Shown: piece by piece, positions 16,443 through 24,812 of the stretch
Layout: each line of letters begins with the position of its first letter
How positions within the stretch are numbered: the first letter of the stretch is position 1
DNA from: Crenalkalicoccus roseus
GTDB taxonomy: Bacteria; Pseudomonadota; Alphaproteobacteria; Acetobacterales; Acetobacteraceae
NCBI RefSeq assembly: GCF_004761865.1
Contig: NZ_SJDM01000003.1
Location: 62,001 to 126,000, forward strand
Direction of reading: 5' to 3'
Length of the DNA stretch: 64,000 nucleotides
The notes under the pieces: generated by a model
What the model was told of the DNA's origin: nothing
The model's input: only the letters and a program-made list of their open reading frames with translations
Databases searched by the model: none
Position numbers and translations under genes: made by a program

Positions 16443-16745
16443 CGTCCGACCCGCGGAGGCGGGGGCGCCGGAGCGGCGAAGCAGCCACCCCATGAAGGGC
16501 GGAAGCGGGGTCCGCCAAAGCGGATCGCGCCGTAGAGCGGATCCGGCTCAGGGGCTCACCTGAACCGGTCAGGATCCTCGCACATCAAACGACCGGCGCG
16601 GAGGGACATGCCCTCCGGAACCGTCGTCGCGGGTGTGGCCAGGCGGAAGCGGCGCCAGGACCGTCGGCGGTCGATATGGCCGGCGCTTGCCCCGCCCGGT
16701 TCCGGCGCCCAAACTCCGCCCCAGAAAGCGACGGAGGAACGCGCC
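16443..16745. other. Intergenic region, about 300 bp
   Basis: The gap lies between the small exported protein and the flavin monooxygenase. It is GC-rich and holds a palindromic repeat at 16510-16531, described separately. An in-frame ATG at 16608 would extend the monooxygenase by 46 residues, but the ATG at 16746 has the better Shine-Dalgarno. No RNA gene or terminator was recognised. Confidence 0.4.
16510..16531. repeat. Palindromic dispersed repeat, copy 1
   Basis: TCCGC-CAAA-GCGGA forms a small hairpin followed by TCGCGCC. The 12-mer GCGGATCGCGCC (16520-16531) recurs at 19310-19321 beside a similar hairpin with TTTG in the loop. This is reminiscent of REP-like elements, but only two copies are visible here. 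Confidence 0.35.
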
Positions 16746-18515
16746 ATGGACGGCATCCTGACGGGACGCCCGGTGGAAGCGGCGGCACGCGAATGGCTCG
16801 ACGCCTTCGGGGCAGCCCTGGCCTCGGGCAGCGCCCCGGCCCTCGCCGGCCTCTTCGCCGAGGAGTGCCACTGGCGCGACATCCTCGCCTTCGGCTGGGA
16901 CCTGCGCACCACCTCCGGCGCCGCGGCGATCGCCGGCCGGCTGGCGCCGGCCGCGGCACGCGCCCGTGCGCGTGGCGTGGCGTTGGCCAGGGACCGCACG
17001 CCGCCGCGCCTCGTGACCCGTGCCGGCACCGAGGCGGTGGAGGCGATCTTCGCCTTCGAGACGGAAACCGGCCCCTGCAATGGCGTGGTGCGCCTGGTGA
17101 AGGAGGGCGGCGCGCCGCGCGCATGGACGCTGATGACCGCGCTCGACGAGCTCCGCGGCCATGAGGATCCGGCCAACGGCAAGCGCTGGCAGGATGTGGA
17201 CTGGAAGCGGAATTTCGGCGGCGAGAACTGGCTCGACCGCCGCAGGAAGGCCGTGGCCTACGCCGACCGCGACCCGGCGGTGCTGGTGGTGGGGGCAGCG
17301 CAGTCCGGGCTCACGGCCGCGGCGCGGCTGACGCTGCTCGGCGTGGACACGCTGGTCGTGGACCGCGAGGCGCGGATCGGCGATTCCTGGCGCCGTCGCT
17401 ATCATGCGCTGACGCTGCACAACGAGACGCGCGTCAACCACCTGCCCTACATGCCCTTCCCCAAATCCTTCCCGGTCTTCATCCCGAAGGACATGCTGGC
17501 CAACTGGTTCGAGATCTACGCCGAGGCGATGGAGCTGAACGTCTGGACCGGCACGGAGCTGACGGATGGGCGCTGGGACGAGGCGGCGGGGTGCTGGGAC
17601 GTCACGCTGCGCCGCGCTGATGGGACCGAGCGCCGGATGCGCCCGCGCCACATCGTCATGGCCAACGGCGTCAGCTCCATCCCGATCATGCCGGAGCTGC
17701 CGGGCCTCAGGGAGTTTCGCGGCACGGTGCGCCATTCCGGCGATTACGGCAGCGGCCTCGACTGGAAGGGCCGGCGGGCGCTGGTGCTCGGCACCGGCAC
17801 CTCGGGGCACGACGTGGCGCAGGACCTCGCCGTTTCCGGCGCGGCGGAGGTGACGCTGATCCAGCGCAGCCCGACGCTGGTGGTGAGCCTCAAGGAGGCG
17901 CAGGCGCCCTACGCCCTCTACGACGAGGAGATCCCCTTCGAGGACAAGGACCTGCTCGCCACCTCCTTCCCCTTCCCGGTCTACCGCCGCGCGCATCAGC
18001 TCATGACGGCGAGGAATGAGCAGGCGGATCGGGACCTGCTGGAAGGTCTGCGCCGGCGCGGCTTCCGCCTGACTTCGGGGCCGGACGGCACGGGCTGGCA
18101 GATCATGTACCAGAACCGCGGCGGGGGATACTATTTCGACGCCGGATGTTCGCAGCTCATCGTCGAGGGACGTGTCGGCCTCATCCAGTATGCCGATATC
18201 GAGCGCTTCGGGCCCGAGGGCGCCATCATGAAGGATGGCAGCGTCAGGCCGGCCGACCTCATCGTGCTGGCGACCGGCTACGAAGGCCAGCTCGCGGCGG
18301 CGCGGCGCATCCTCGGGGAGGCGGTGGCGGAACGGGTCGGCAAGGTGTGGGGCTTCGACGAGGAGGGCGAGCTGCACGGCATGTGGCGTCCGACCGGGCA
18401 GCCCGGTCTGTGGTTCCATGGCGGCGGCTTGGCGCAGTGCCGCATCTTCTCGAAGGTGCTGGCGCTGCAGATCAAGGCGCGCGAACTCGGCCTTCCCGTG
18501 ACCGCCGGGTTCTGA
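16746..18515 (+). CDS. Flavin-containing monooxygenase fused to an N-terminal NTF2/SnoaL-like domain
   Basis: A 589-residue protein. Residues 1-130 look like an NTF2/SnoaL fold (WLDAFGAALASG, LFAEECHWRDILAFGWDLRT). Then comes a class B flavin monooxygenase: FAD motif VLVVGAAQSGLTAA (about 180), NADPH motif ALVLGTGTSGHDVA (about 347), a family-like FRGTVRHSGDY between them, and the late motif DLIVLATGY. It should oxygenate a small organic substrate (N, S or Baeyer-Villiger oxidation) using NADPH and O2. The first FAD motif has AAQSG where GxGxxG is usual. GGAGG at 16733-16737 supports ATG 16746. No operon partner is evident. Confidence 0.87.
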   Translation: MDGILTGRPVEAAAREWLDAFGAALASGSAPALAGLFAEECHWRDILAFGWDLRTTSGAAAIAGRLAPAAARARARGVALARDRTPPRLVTRAGTEAVEAIFAFETETGPCNGVVRLVKEGGAPRAWTLMTALDELRGHEDPANGKRWQDVDWKRNFGGENWLDRRRKAVAYADRDPAVLVVGAAQSGLTAAARLTLLGVDTLVVDREARIGDSWRRRYHALTLHNETRVNHLPYMPFPKSFPVFIPKDMLANWFEIYAEAMELNVWTGTELTDGRWDEAAGCWDVTLRRADGTERRMRPRHIVMANGVSSIPIMPELPGLREFRGTVRHSGDYGSGLDWKGRRALVLGTGTSGHDVAQDLAVSGAAEVTLIQRSPTLVVSLKEAQAPYALYDEEIPFEDKDLLATSFPFPVYRRAHQLMTARNEQADRDLLEGLRRRGFRLTSGPDGTGWQIMYQNRGGGYYFDAGCSQLIVEGRVGLIQYADIERFGPEGAIMKDGSVRPADLIVLATGYEGQLAAARRILGEAVAERVGKVWGFDEEGELHGMWRPTGQPGLWFHGGGLAQCRIFSKVLALQIKARELGLPVTAGF

Positions 18516-18830
18516 GCGCACCGGCGGGAGAGGGCGCTCCGCTCGGAGGATCGCCAGCATGCGGCCGAGGCGCGGGCGGTGGTCCTGCAATCCCGCCTGC
18601 GGAACGCCGCAGGGCGTTGGTAGGGCGCCGGAGCAGGCTGCGCGTGCTGGAGGCCGACCCCCCCCGCCATCGCCAGCAAGCACGAGCTGGCGTGTCACCG
18701 GCCCGATGCGGCCGCGGCTCGCCGCCCGTCCCAGGCTCGCGCGTGCGGTGAGGGGCCTGCCGCGCCCCCTGTCGCGGATCGCCTGGCCAACTCTCGGTTG
18801 GGGGTTAGGGATGGGACCGTCCGGGGGATC
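18516..18830. other. Intergenic region between convergent genes, 315 bp
   Basis: The region separates the flavin monooxygenase and the ABM monooxygenase, which converge on it. It is uniformly GC-rich. Open frames across it have no ribosome-binding site and no recognisable motif. I see no strong hairpin with a T-run and no RNA gene. Confidence 0.4.
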
Positions 18831-19145
18831 TCAGGCCCTGATCTCCTGGATGGTCTCGAAGCCCTCGAACTCCGGGGGACCGAGATAGAGCGGCTTGGCT
18901 TGGCCGGCGTCGCGGTGCGCGGTGCGGAACGCCTCCGAGCGGGTCCAGGCCTCGAAATCCGCCCGGCTGCGCCAGAGGCTGTGTGAGGCGTAGAGCACGT
19001 GATCCTCCCGCGCCGGGCCGCGCAGCAGGCGGAACTCCACGAAGCCTGGCACCATTCGAAGCTGCGATTGGCGCGTGGTCCAGATCCGCTCGAACTCCGG
19101 CGCGGCGTCGGGGGCGACACGGAAGCGGTTCATGGCGATGAACAT
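18831..19145 (-). CDS. ABM/HmoA-like antibiotic-biosynthesis-type monooxygenase
   Basis: A 104-residue ferredoxin-like alpha-beta barrel protein. MFIAMNRFRV at the start, the central FVEFRLLRG and LYASHSLWRSRADFEAWTRSEAFRTAH fit the HmoA/IsdG-like ABM superfamily, some members of which degrade haem. The Asn in MNRF is the residue that haem-degrading members use. ATG 19145 is chosen because GGAGGAG lies just upstream; an in-frame ATG at 19190 lacks one. It is a monocistronic minus-strand gene. A quinol or polyketide monooxygenase role is also possible. Confidence 0.8.
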   Translation of the reverse strand: MFIAMNRFRVAPDAAPEFERIWTTRQSQLRMVPGFVEFRLLRGPAREDHVLYASHSLWRSRADFEAWTRSEAFRTAHRDAGQAKPLYLGPPEFEGFETIQEIRA

Positions 19146-19298
19146 GTCTCGGCTCCTCCGGCATTCGGTGGCGGGTGATGTAACGCCCATCCCGGGACAT
19201 GGAAGGTCGTGCCCATCCCATCAGGACGGGCCCGCGCCCACGGGCACGGGAAAGGCCGCCCCGGCTTGCCGGAGCGGCCTTCCGCGGACGCCAGGGCT

Positions 19299-19321
19299 GA
19301 TCCACTTTGGCGGATCGCGCC
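19299..19321. repeat. Palindromic dispersed repeat, copy 2
   Basis: TCCAC-TTTG-GCGGA followed by TCGCGCC, sharing the 12-mer GCGGATCGCGCC with the copy at 16520-16531. It sits just beyond the 3' end of tctA, in the gap before the ABM gene. Confidence 0.35.
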
Positions 19322-19347
19322 TTCGCTTCTTGTCCAGGCGGTGCGGC

Positions 19348-20850
19348 TCAGCCGGCCAGCGCCGCCTCCTTGCCCTTGCGCAGGTTGGGCAGCGCCATGG
19401 CCAGCAGCGCGACGGCGCCGATGGCGAGCAGGGTGGCGCTGATCGGGCGCTCCACGAACACCATCGGGTCGCCGCGGGAGAGCAGCATGGCCCGGCGCAG
19501 ATGCTCCTCCATCATCGGGCCGAGGACGAAGCCGATCAGCAGCGGCGCGGGCTCCATCCTCAGCTTGGCGCACATGTAGCCGAACACCGCGAACAGCACC
19601 GTCATGTACACGTCGAAGACGTTGTTGTTGATGGAGTAGGAGCCGATCGCGCAGAAGATCAGGATCGAGGGGAAGAGATACTTGTAGGGCACCTGCAGCA
19701 GCTTCACCCACATGCCGATCATCGGCAGGTTGATGATCAGCAGCATCAGGTTGCCGATCCACATGGAGGCGATCAGCCCCCAGAACAGGTCGGGCTGCGC
19801 CTCCACCATGCGCGGGCCGGGCTGGATGCCCTGGATGATCAGCGCGCCCACCATCAGCGCCATCACCGCGTTGGAGGGAATGCCGAGGGTCAGCAGCGGG
19901 ATGAAGGAGGTCTGGGAGGCGGCGTTGTTGGCGCTCTCCGGTCCCGCCACGCCTTCGATCGCGCCCTGGCCGAAGAGGTGCCGGTTCTTCGACAGGCGCC
20001 GCTCCATCATGTAGGAGCCGAAGGAGGCAAGCGCTGCGCCGCCGCCCGGCAGGATGCCGAGCACCGAGCCGACCACCGTGCCACGCAGCACCGAGGGGGT
20101 GGCGCGGACCCATTCCTGCCTGGTCAGCCAGAGCGAGCCGACCTTGGTGCTGAGGACGCTGCGCGCCTCCGGCTTCTCCAGGTTCAGGATGATCTCGGCG
20201 ATGCCGAACATGCCCATGGCCACGGCGACGAAGCCGATGCCGTCGGACAGTTCCGGAATGCCGAAGGTGAAGCGCTGCTGCCCGGTCTGCACGTCGGTGC
20301 CGACCAGGCCGAGGGCGACGCCGAGCACCACCATGCCGATGGACTTCAGGACCGAGCCCTGGGCCAGTACGGCGGAGATGATCAGGCCAAGCAGCATGAG
20401 CGAAAAGTAATCCGCCGGCCCGAAGGAGAGCGCCACCGAGGTGAGCAGCGGCCCGGAGGCGGCCACCAGCACGGTCGCCACCGAGCCCGCGAAGAAGGAG
20501 CCGATAGCGGCGATGGCGAGCGCCGCCCCCGCCCGCCCGTTGCGGGCCATCTTGTAGCCCTCGAGCGTGGTGACGACGGCGGAGACCTCGCCCGGCAGGT
20601 TCAGCAGGATTGCGGTGGTGGAGCCGCCATACTGCGCCCCGTAGTAGATGCCGGCCAGCATGATGATGGCGGTCACCGGCGGCTGCCCGAAGGTGATCGG
20701 CAGCAGCAGCGAGATGGTGGCGACCGGCCCGATGCCCGGCAGCACGCCGATCGCCGTGCCGATCAGGCAGCCGATCAGGGCGAAGAGCAGGTTCTCGAAG
20801 GAGAGCGCGACGCTGAAGCCGTGCGCCAGGTTGGCGATCAGGGTTTCCAT
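19348..20850 (-). CDS. tctA: Tripartite tricarboxylate transporter permease TctA
   Basis: A 500-residue large membrane subunit of a TTT-family transporter, usually importing citrate or other carboxylates with a periplasmic TctC/Bug binding protein. Family signatures are IGCLIGTAIGVLPGIGPVATISLLLP (about 25-50), YYGAQYGGSTTAILLNLPGE and the second-half mirror GTVVGSVLGILPGGGAALASF. About 11-12 hydrophobic segments are visible. It follows tctB with 25 bases between them on the minus strand. No TctC gene is in the window, so the binding protein must be encoded elsewhere. Confidence 0.93.
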   Translation of the reverse strand: METLIANLAHGFSVALSFENLLFALIGCLIGTAIGVLPGIGPVATISLLLPITFGQPPVTAIIMLAGIYYGAQYGGSTTAILLNLPGEVSAVVTTLEGYKMARNGRAGAALAIAAIGSFFAGSVATVLVAASGPLLTSVALSFGPADYFSLMLLGLIISAVLAQGSVLKSIGMVVLGVALGLVGTDVQTGQQRFTFGIPELSDGIGFVAVAMGMFGIAEIILNLEKPEARSVLSTKVGSLWLTRQEWVRATPSVLRGTVVGSVLGILPGGGAALASFGSYMMERRLSKNRHLFGQGAIEGVAGPESANNAASQTSFIPLLTLGIPSNAVMALMVGALIIQGIQPGPRMVEAQPDLFWGLIASMWIGNLMLLIINLPMIGMWVKLLQVPYKYLFPSILIFCAIGSYSINNNVFDVYMTVLFAVFGYMCAKLRMEPAPLLIGFVLGPMMEEHLRRAMLLSRGDPMVFVERPISATLLAIGAVALLAMALPNLRKGKEAALAG

Positions 20851-20875
20851 GGGGATCGGTCCCTAGGGCGCGGCG

Positions 20876-21481
20876 TCAGAGGGACCACGGCCAGACAGGC
20901 ACGCGGATGTCGAGCTGGCGGATGAAGATCCACCAGCAGAGGCCGAGCAGGAACACCGTGACCCCGACGATGCCGAGCGGCCGCGCCCGGTGATCCGGAT
21001 CGGCGATCGCCGACACGACGACGGTGCCGATGATTGCCAGCATCAGCCCGCCCTTCTCCAGGAGCAGGGAGAAGACGCAGAGGGCAGCGCAGACATAGCC
21101 GAGCATCCGCCAGCCCGCGGCCCAGCAGAGGACGAGGAAGCCCGCCAGCATGCCGAGGCCGACATCGGCGTAGTTCTGCGCGAACAGGGGGCCGAGCCAG
21201 GGGGCGACCAGGTACGCGGCGAGGCCGACGGCGACCGCCGCGGCAAGGCTCTTCGCATCCAGGGGGGTCCACTTCTCGAGCGGATCCGGCCCGTTGAAGA
21301 GGCCGATCAGCAGGACGATCCCGCCCAGCGCCATCAGCACCCAGAACACCAGCATGGGCATGTAGCCCGGCCCCATGCGGCGGGCGGTGCCGAGGGCATG
21401 CTCCTGGTTCAGCCACAGCCCGGCCGCGGCCACGGCGACGAGGAACACGCCCGAGGCGATGTCCTTGGCATTCAACTTCAT
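20876..21481 (-). CDS. tctB: Tripartite tricarboxylate transporter small membrane subunit TctB
   Basis: A 201-residue protein with four hydrophobic segments typical of TctB, the small partner of TctA. The start is MKLNAKDIASGVFLVAVAAAG, then GPGYMPMLVFWVLMALGGIVL (the G-x-G-x-x-P turn is typical), and two further helices near the C-terminus. ATG 21481 is preferred because AGGAGAGG lies about eight bases upstream; the frame stays open for 55 codons further with no support. It is the first gene of a tctBA operon, divergent from the M20 amidohydrolase operon, which may supply or use the same substrate. Confidence 0.9.
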   Translation of the reverse strand: MKLNAKDIASGVFLVAVAAAGLWLNQEHALGTARRMGPGYMPMLVFWVLMALGGIVLLIGLFNGPDPLEKWTPLDAKSLAAAVAVGLAAYLVAPWLGPLFAQNYADVGLGMLAGFLVLCWAAGWRMLGYVCAALCVFSLLLEKGGLMLAIIGTVVVSAIADPDHRARPLGIVGVTVFLLGLCWWIFIRQLDIRVPVWPWSL

Positions 21482-21715
21482 TCTGAGACCTCTCCTTGCC
21501 TCCCTGCTCCTCCGGCTGCGGGCGCGGAAACGCCGCCCGATCCGGTTGCCGCCGCCCTTGAAGCGCCGGGCAAACGAAAGCGGCCGGCGTGCAATCCCCG
21601 GCCACTTCACCGCGAGGCATTCTAGCTGGGTCCAAGAAGAGTGCACTACTCGCGCAACCCTGGACTTAAGAACTCATGAAGGACTTGTAACCCCCGTCCT
21701 GGTGTTTTCATGCTT

Positions 21716-21734
21716 TCCGTAAGTAATCCGTAAG
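21716..21734. promoter_or_regulatory. Tandem TCCGTAAG repeats in a divergent promoter region
   Basis: The 346-base gap 21482-21827 separates tctBA from the M20 operon. Its right half (about 21610-21735) is clearly less GC-rich than the genes. TCCGTAAG occurs at 21716-21723 and again at 21727-21734, 11 bases apart, so both copies face the same side of the helix. This is a plausible operator for one regulator controlling both divergent operons. No regulator gene is adjacent. Confidence 0.35.
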
Positions 21735-21827
21735 CCGGCCATGGCAGGGGGGCCGCTGCCGCGCCGCTTGCCACGCCCTAAGGCAGCGGCGATCCTGCAC
21801 GCCCTCGCCGCCTGCCGCAGGATGCCC

Positions 21828-23006
21828 ATGCCGCTTGCCAATGACCCCAGAACGCGCATCCGCGACGCTGCCGCCGCGCTCGAGCCGCGGTTGATCGCGC
21901 TGCGCCGCGACATCCACGCCCATCCCGAGCTCGCCTTCGAGGAGACCCGCACCGCCGGCATCGTCGCCGCCGAACTCGCCCGCCTCGGCATTCCGCACCG
22001 CACCGGCGTGGGGCGCACCGGTGTGCTCGGCGTGATCGAGGGCGGCAGGCCGGGCCCGACGCTCGCCATCCGCGCCGACATGGACGCGCTGCCGATCCAG
22101 GAGGAGACCGGGCTGCCCTTCGCCAGCACCGTGCCCGGGAAGATGCACGCCTGCGGGCATGACATCCACACCGTGACGCTGCTCGGCGCCGCCGCGGTGC
22201 TGAAGGAGATGGCGCCGCAGCTCGCCGGGCGCGTGGTGCTGGTGTTCCAGCCGGCCGAGGAGGTGCTGGAGGGCGCCGCGGCGATGATCGCCGACGGCGC
22301 GGCGGAGGGGGTGGACTACGCGCTCGGCTTCCACAACCACCCGGACATGCCGGCCGGCCGCTTCGGCTACGTCCGCGGCGCCTCGCTCGCCGCCTCGGAC
22401 CGCTTCGACCTGGTGCTGCGCGGGCGCTCCGGCCACGCCGCCCACCCCTACGCCTCGGTCGATCCCATCGTCGCGGCGGCGCACCTCGTCGCGCAGGTGC
22501 AGACGGTGGTCAGCCGCGAGATGAAGGCGATCCACCCGGCCGTCGTCACCATCGGCATGCTCCAGGGCGGCACCACCTACAACATCATCCCCGAGCGCGT
22601 GCATCTGAAGGGCACGGTCCGCACCCTGCACGCCGAGGCGCGCGACAAGGCCGAGGCCGCGATCCGCCGCCTGGTGGAGGGGATCTGCGCCGGGATGCGC
22701 GTGGCGGCGGAGCTCGCCTACCAGCGCAAGGTCCCGCCGCTGGTCAATGACGACCGCGTGCTGGAGCCCGCCATCGCGGCCGTGCGCGAGCAATTCGGGG
22801 AGGTGATGGAGGAGGGTGAGCCCTCCATGGGCGCCGAGGACTTCTCCGCCTTCGCGGAGCGGGTGCCGAGCTTCCAGCTCCGCGTCGGCTCCGGCGCGCC
22901 GGGGCGGGAGGACCGGCTGCACAACGCGGCCTACCAGCCGGACGAGCGCTGCATCGGCCTCGGCGTGCAGGCGCTCTCCCGCATCGCGCTGGACATGCTG
23001 CGGTGA
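21828..23006 (+). CDS. M20-family amidohydrolase/peptidase
   Basis: A 392-residue zinc hydrolase of the M20D (hippurate/IAA-amino-acid hydrolase) type, cleaving N-acyl amino acids. Motifs are LRRDIHAHPELAFEE, AIRADMDALPIQEETGLPF, the metal ligands in MHACGHDIHT, EE in FQPAEEVLEGA, and the dimerisation-domain stretch GRSGHAAHPYASVDPI. GCAGGA at 21817-21822 sits five bases before ATG 21828; ATG 21822 is possible. Its stop codon overlaps the next GTG start by four bases, so it is the first gene of a tightly coupled four-gene operon. Confidence 0.88.
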   Translation: MPLANDPRTRIRDAAAALEPRLIALRRDIHAHPELAFEETRTAGIVAAELARLGIPHRTGVGRTGVLGVIEGGRPGPTLAIRADMDALPIQEETGLPFASTVPGKMHACGHDIHTVTLLGAAAVLKEMAPQLAGRVVLVFQPAEEVLEGAAAMIADGAAEGVDYALGFHNHPDMPAGRFGYVRGASLAASDRFDLVLRGRSGHAAHPYASVDPIVAAAHLVAQVQTVVSREMKAIHPAVVTIGMLQGGTTYNIIPERVHLKGTVRTLHAEARDKAEAAIRRLVEGICAGMRVAAELAYQRKVPPLVNDDRVLEPAIAAVREQFGEVMEEGEPSMGAEDFSAFAERVPSFQLRVGSGAPGREDRLHNAAYQPDERCIGLGVQALSRIALDMLR

Positions 23007-23791
23007 CGCGCCGCATCGCCGAACTCACCGCACCCGAGGTGGCGGAGCGCCTCGCCGCCGGCGCCTGCGTGCTGCTGCCCATGGGCAGCCTGGAGACGCA
23101 CGGGCCGCAGGCGCCGATGGGCGACTTCCTGCTGGCCGAGGCGGTCGCCGGGCGCATTGCCAGCGCCGCCGCGGCGCACGGGACGGATGCGCTGCTCCTC
23201 CCGCCCATCCCCTTTGGCGGCGAGGACTTCTTCTCCTTCGTCCCTGGCGGCGTGGTGCTGACGCCCGCACTGCTGCAGGCCGTAGTGGAGGAGGTGTGCG
23301 GCAACCTGATCCGCACCGGCACGCGGCGCATCCTGATCGTCAACGGCCATGCCGGCTCGATCGCGCCGGTGGACGCCGCCTGCCGCGCGCTGCGCCGGCG
23401 CCACGACCTCCGCATCCCGGCGTTGCATCTCTGGCGCGCCGCGGGCGCGCTGCACGGCGAGCTCGGCGGCAGCCCCGACAGCCTCGGACATGGCGGCGAC
23501 CCGGTCTGGTCGGTGGCGCTGCACCTCCGCCCCGACCTCTGCCGCCCGGAGCGGGCGCGGGCGCGGGAGGCGGTGCCGCCCATCCTCGGCCTGCCCGTCG
23601 CCGATTTCGGCACGCTGCGCATCGCCGGCGTGCCCTTCGCCGTGCCGATGGAGGTGGAGGAGGTCGCGCCCGGCGGCGTCGCCTGCGCCGACAGCCGCCC
23701 CGGCAGCGCGGAACACGGCGAGCGCCTGGTGGCGCGGCTGGCCGAGGCCGGCGCCGCCATGCTCGCGCAGCTGAAGGAGCATGTCGCGTGA
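23003..23791 (+). CDS. Creatininase-family amidohydrolase
   Basis: A 262-residue protein of the creatininase family, which includes creatinine amidohydrolase and hydrolases of cyclic or linear amides. The metal-site motif SLETHGPQAPMGDF (Glu, His and Asp ligands), the GGEDFFSFVPG loop, IVNGHAGS and the late Glu/His region PGSAEHGE are present. The start is GTG, overlapping the upstream TGA by four bases, which implies translational coupling. It is flanked by an M20 hydrolase and a PanE-like reductase. The substrate is not known; creatinine itself is not implied. Confidence 0.85.
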   Translation: MTRRIAELTAPEVAERLAAGACVLLPMGSLETHGPQAPMGDFLLAEAVAGRIASAAAAHGTDALLLPPIPFGGEDFFSFVPGGVVLTPALLQAVVEEVCGNLIRTGTRRILIVNGHAGSIAPVDAACRALRRRHDLRIPALHLWRAAGALHGELGGSPDSLGHGGDPVWSVALHLRPDLCRPERARAREAVPPILGLPVADFGTLRIAGVPFAVPMEVEEVAPGGVACADSRPGSAEHGERLVARLAEAGAAMLAQLKEHVA

Positions 23792-24771
23792 GGATCTGCG
23801 TCTACGGCCCCGGCGCCATCGGCGGGCATCTGGCGGCGCGGCTGGCGAAGGGGGGCGCGGAGGTTTCCGTGGTCGCCCGCGGCGCGCAGCTCGAGGCGAT
23901 CCGCGCCCGCGGCCTCGCGGTCCGTGCCGCGGACGGGGTGATCGAGTGCCGTCCCCGCGCCAGCGACGACCCGGCCGAGCTCGGCCCTCAGGACGCGGTG
24001 GTGGTGACGACCAAGGTGCCGGCGCTACCCTCCGTCGCCGCCCGCATCGCGCCGCTGCTGGGGGCCGACACGCCGGTCGCCTTCGTCACCAACGGCATTC
24101 CCTGGTGGTACTTCGACTGGCATGGCGGCCCGCGCGAGGGCGACCGCGTGCCGGAGGCGGATCCGGGCGACGTGGTGCGCCGCGCCGTCGGCGTGGAGCG
24201 CGCCATCGGCGGGGTCATCTACTCCGCCTGCTCGGTCGCGGAACCCGGCGTGGTCGAGGTGACCAGCCGCACCAGCAAGCTGATCCTGGGCGAGCCGGAC
24301 GGCGCCCGCTCCCCCCGCGCCGTGGCGCTGGCCGCGGCCTTCAAGGCGGGGGGGCTGCCCTGCTCGGTCTCGGCCGACATCCGCACCGATGTCTGGGCAA
24401 AGCTGCTGAACAACCTCTCCAACGGCCCGGTCTGCCTGCTGACCCGGCGGCACATGCGCGACACCTTCGCCGATCCTGCGATCCGCGCGGCGGCGGTGCG
24501 CGTGGTCGAGGAGGGGATGGCGGTCGCCGCCGCGCTCGGCCGGCCCGTGCCCGGCTCGGCCGAGGAGCGGATCGCGCTCTCCGCCGACCTGCCGCACAAG
24601 CCCTCCATCCTGCAGGACCTGGAGGCGGGACGGCCGATGGAGGTGGAGGCGCTGTTCATGGCGCCGCTCCGCCTCGCCCGCGAGGCCGGGGTGCCGACGC
24701 CGACCCTGTCCCTGCTGGTGGCGCTCGCGGCCCAGGCGGCGGAGGCGGCGGGCCTATATAAGCGGGTATGA
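23788..24771 (+). CDS. Ketopantoate reductase-like (PanE/ApbA) dehydrogenase
   Basis: A 327-residue NADP-dependent reductase of the PanE/ApbA family. The N-terminal motif is ICVYGPGAIGGHLAARLAKGG, TTK follows near residue 73, and the C-terminal catalytic domain has DVWAKLLNNLSNGP with the conserved Lys and Asn. The stretch TNGIPWWYFDWHGG is found in a PanE-like paralogue group of catabolic clusters rather than in pantothenate synthesis. The GTG start overlaps the creatininase stop by four bases. A role reducing a 2-keto acid in the same catabolic pathway is likely. Confidence 0.85.
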   Translation: MRICVYGPGAIGGHLAARLAKGGAEVSVVARGAQLEAIRARGLAVRAADGVIECRPRASDDPAELGPQDAVVVTTKVPALPSVAARIAPLLGADTPVAFVTNGIPWWYFDWHGGPREGDRVPEADPGDVVRRAVGVERAIGGVIYSACSVAEPGVVEVTSRTSKLILGEPDGARSPRAVALAAAFKAGGLPCSVSADIRTDVWAKLLNNLSNGPVCLLTRRHMRDTFADPAIRAAAVRVVEEGMAVAAALGRPVPGSAEERIALSADLPHKPSILQDLEAGRPMEVEALFMAPLRLAREAGVPTPTLSLLVALAAQAAEAAGLYKRV

Positions 24772-24812
24772 GCGGGCGGGCTGAGGTGCTTCGCCTCGGG
24801 GAAGGACACCGC

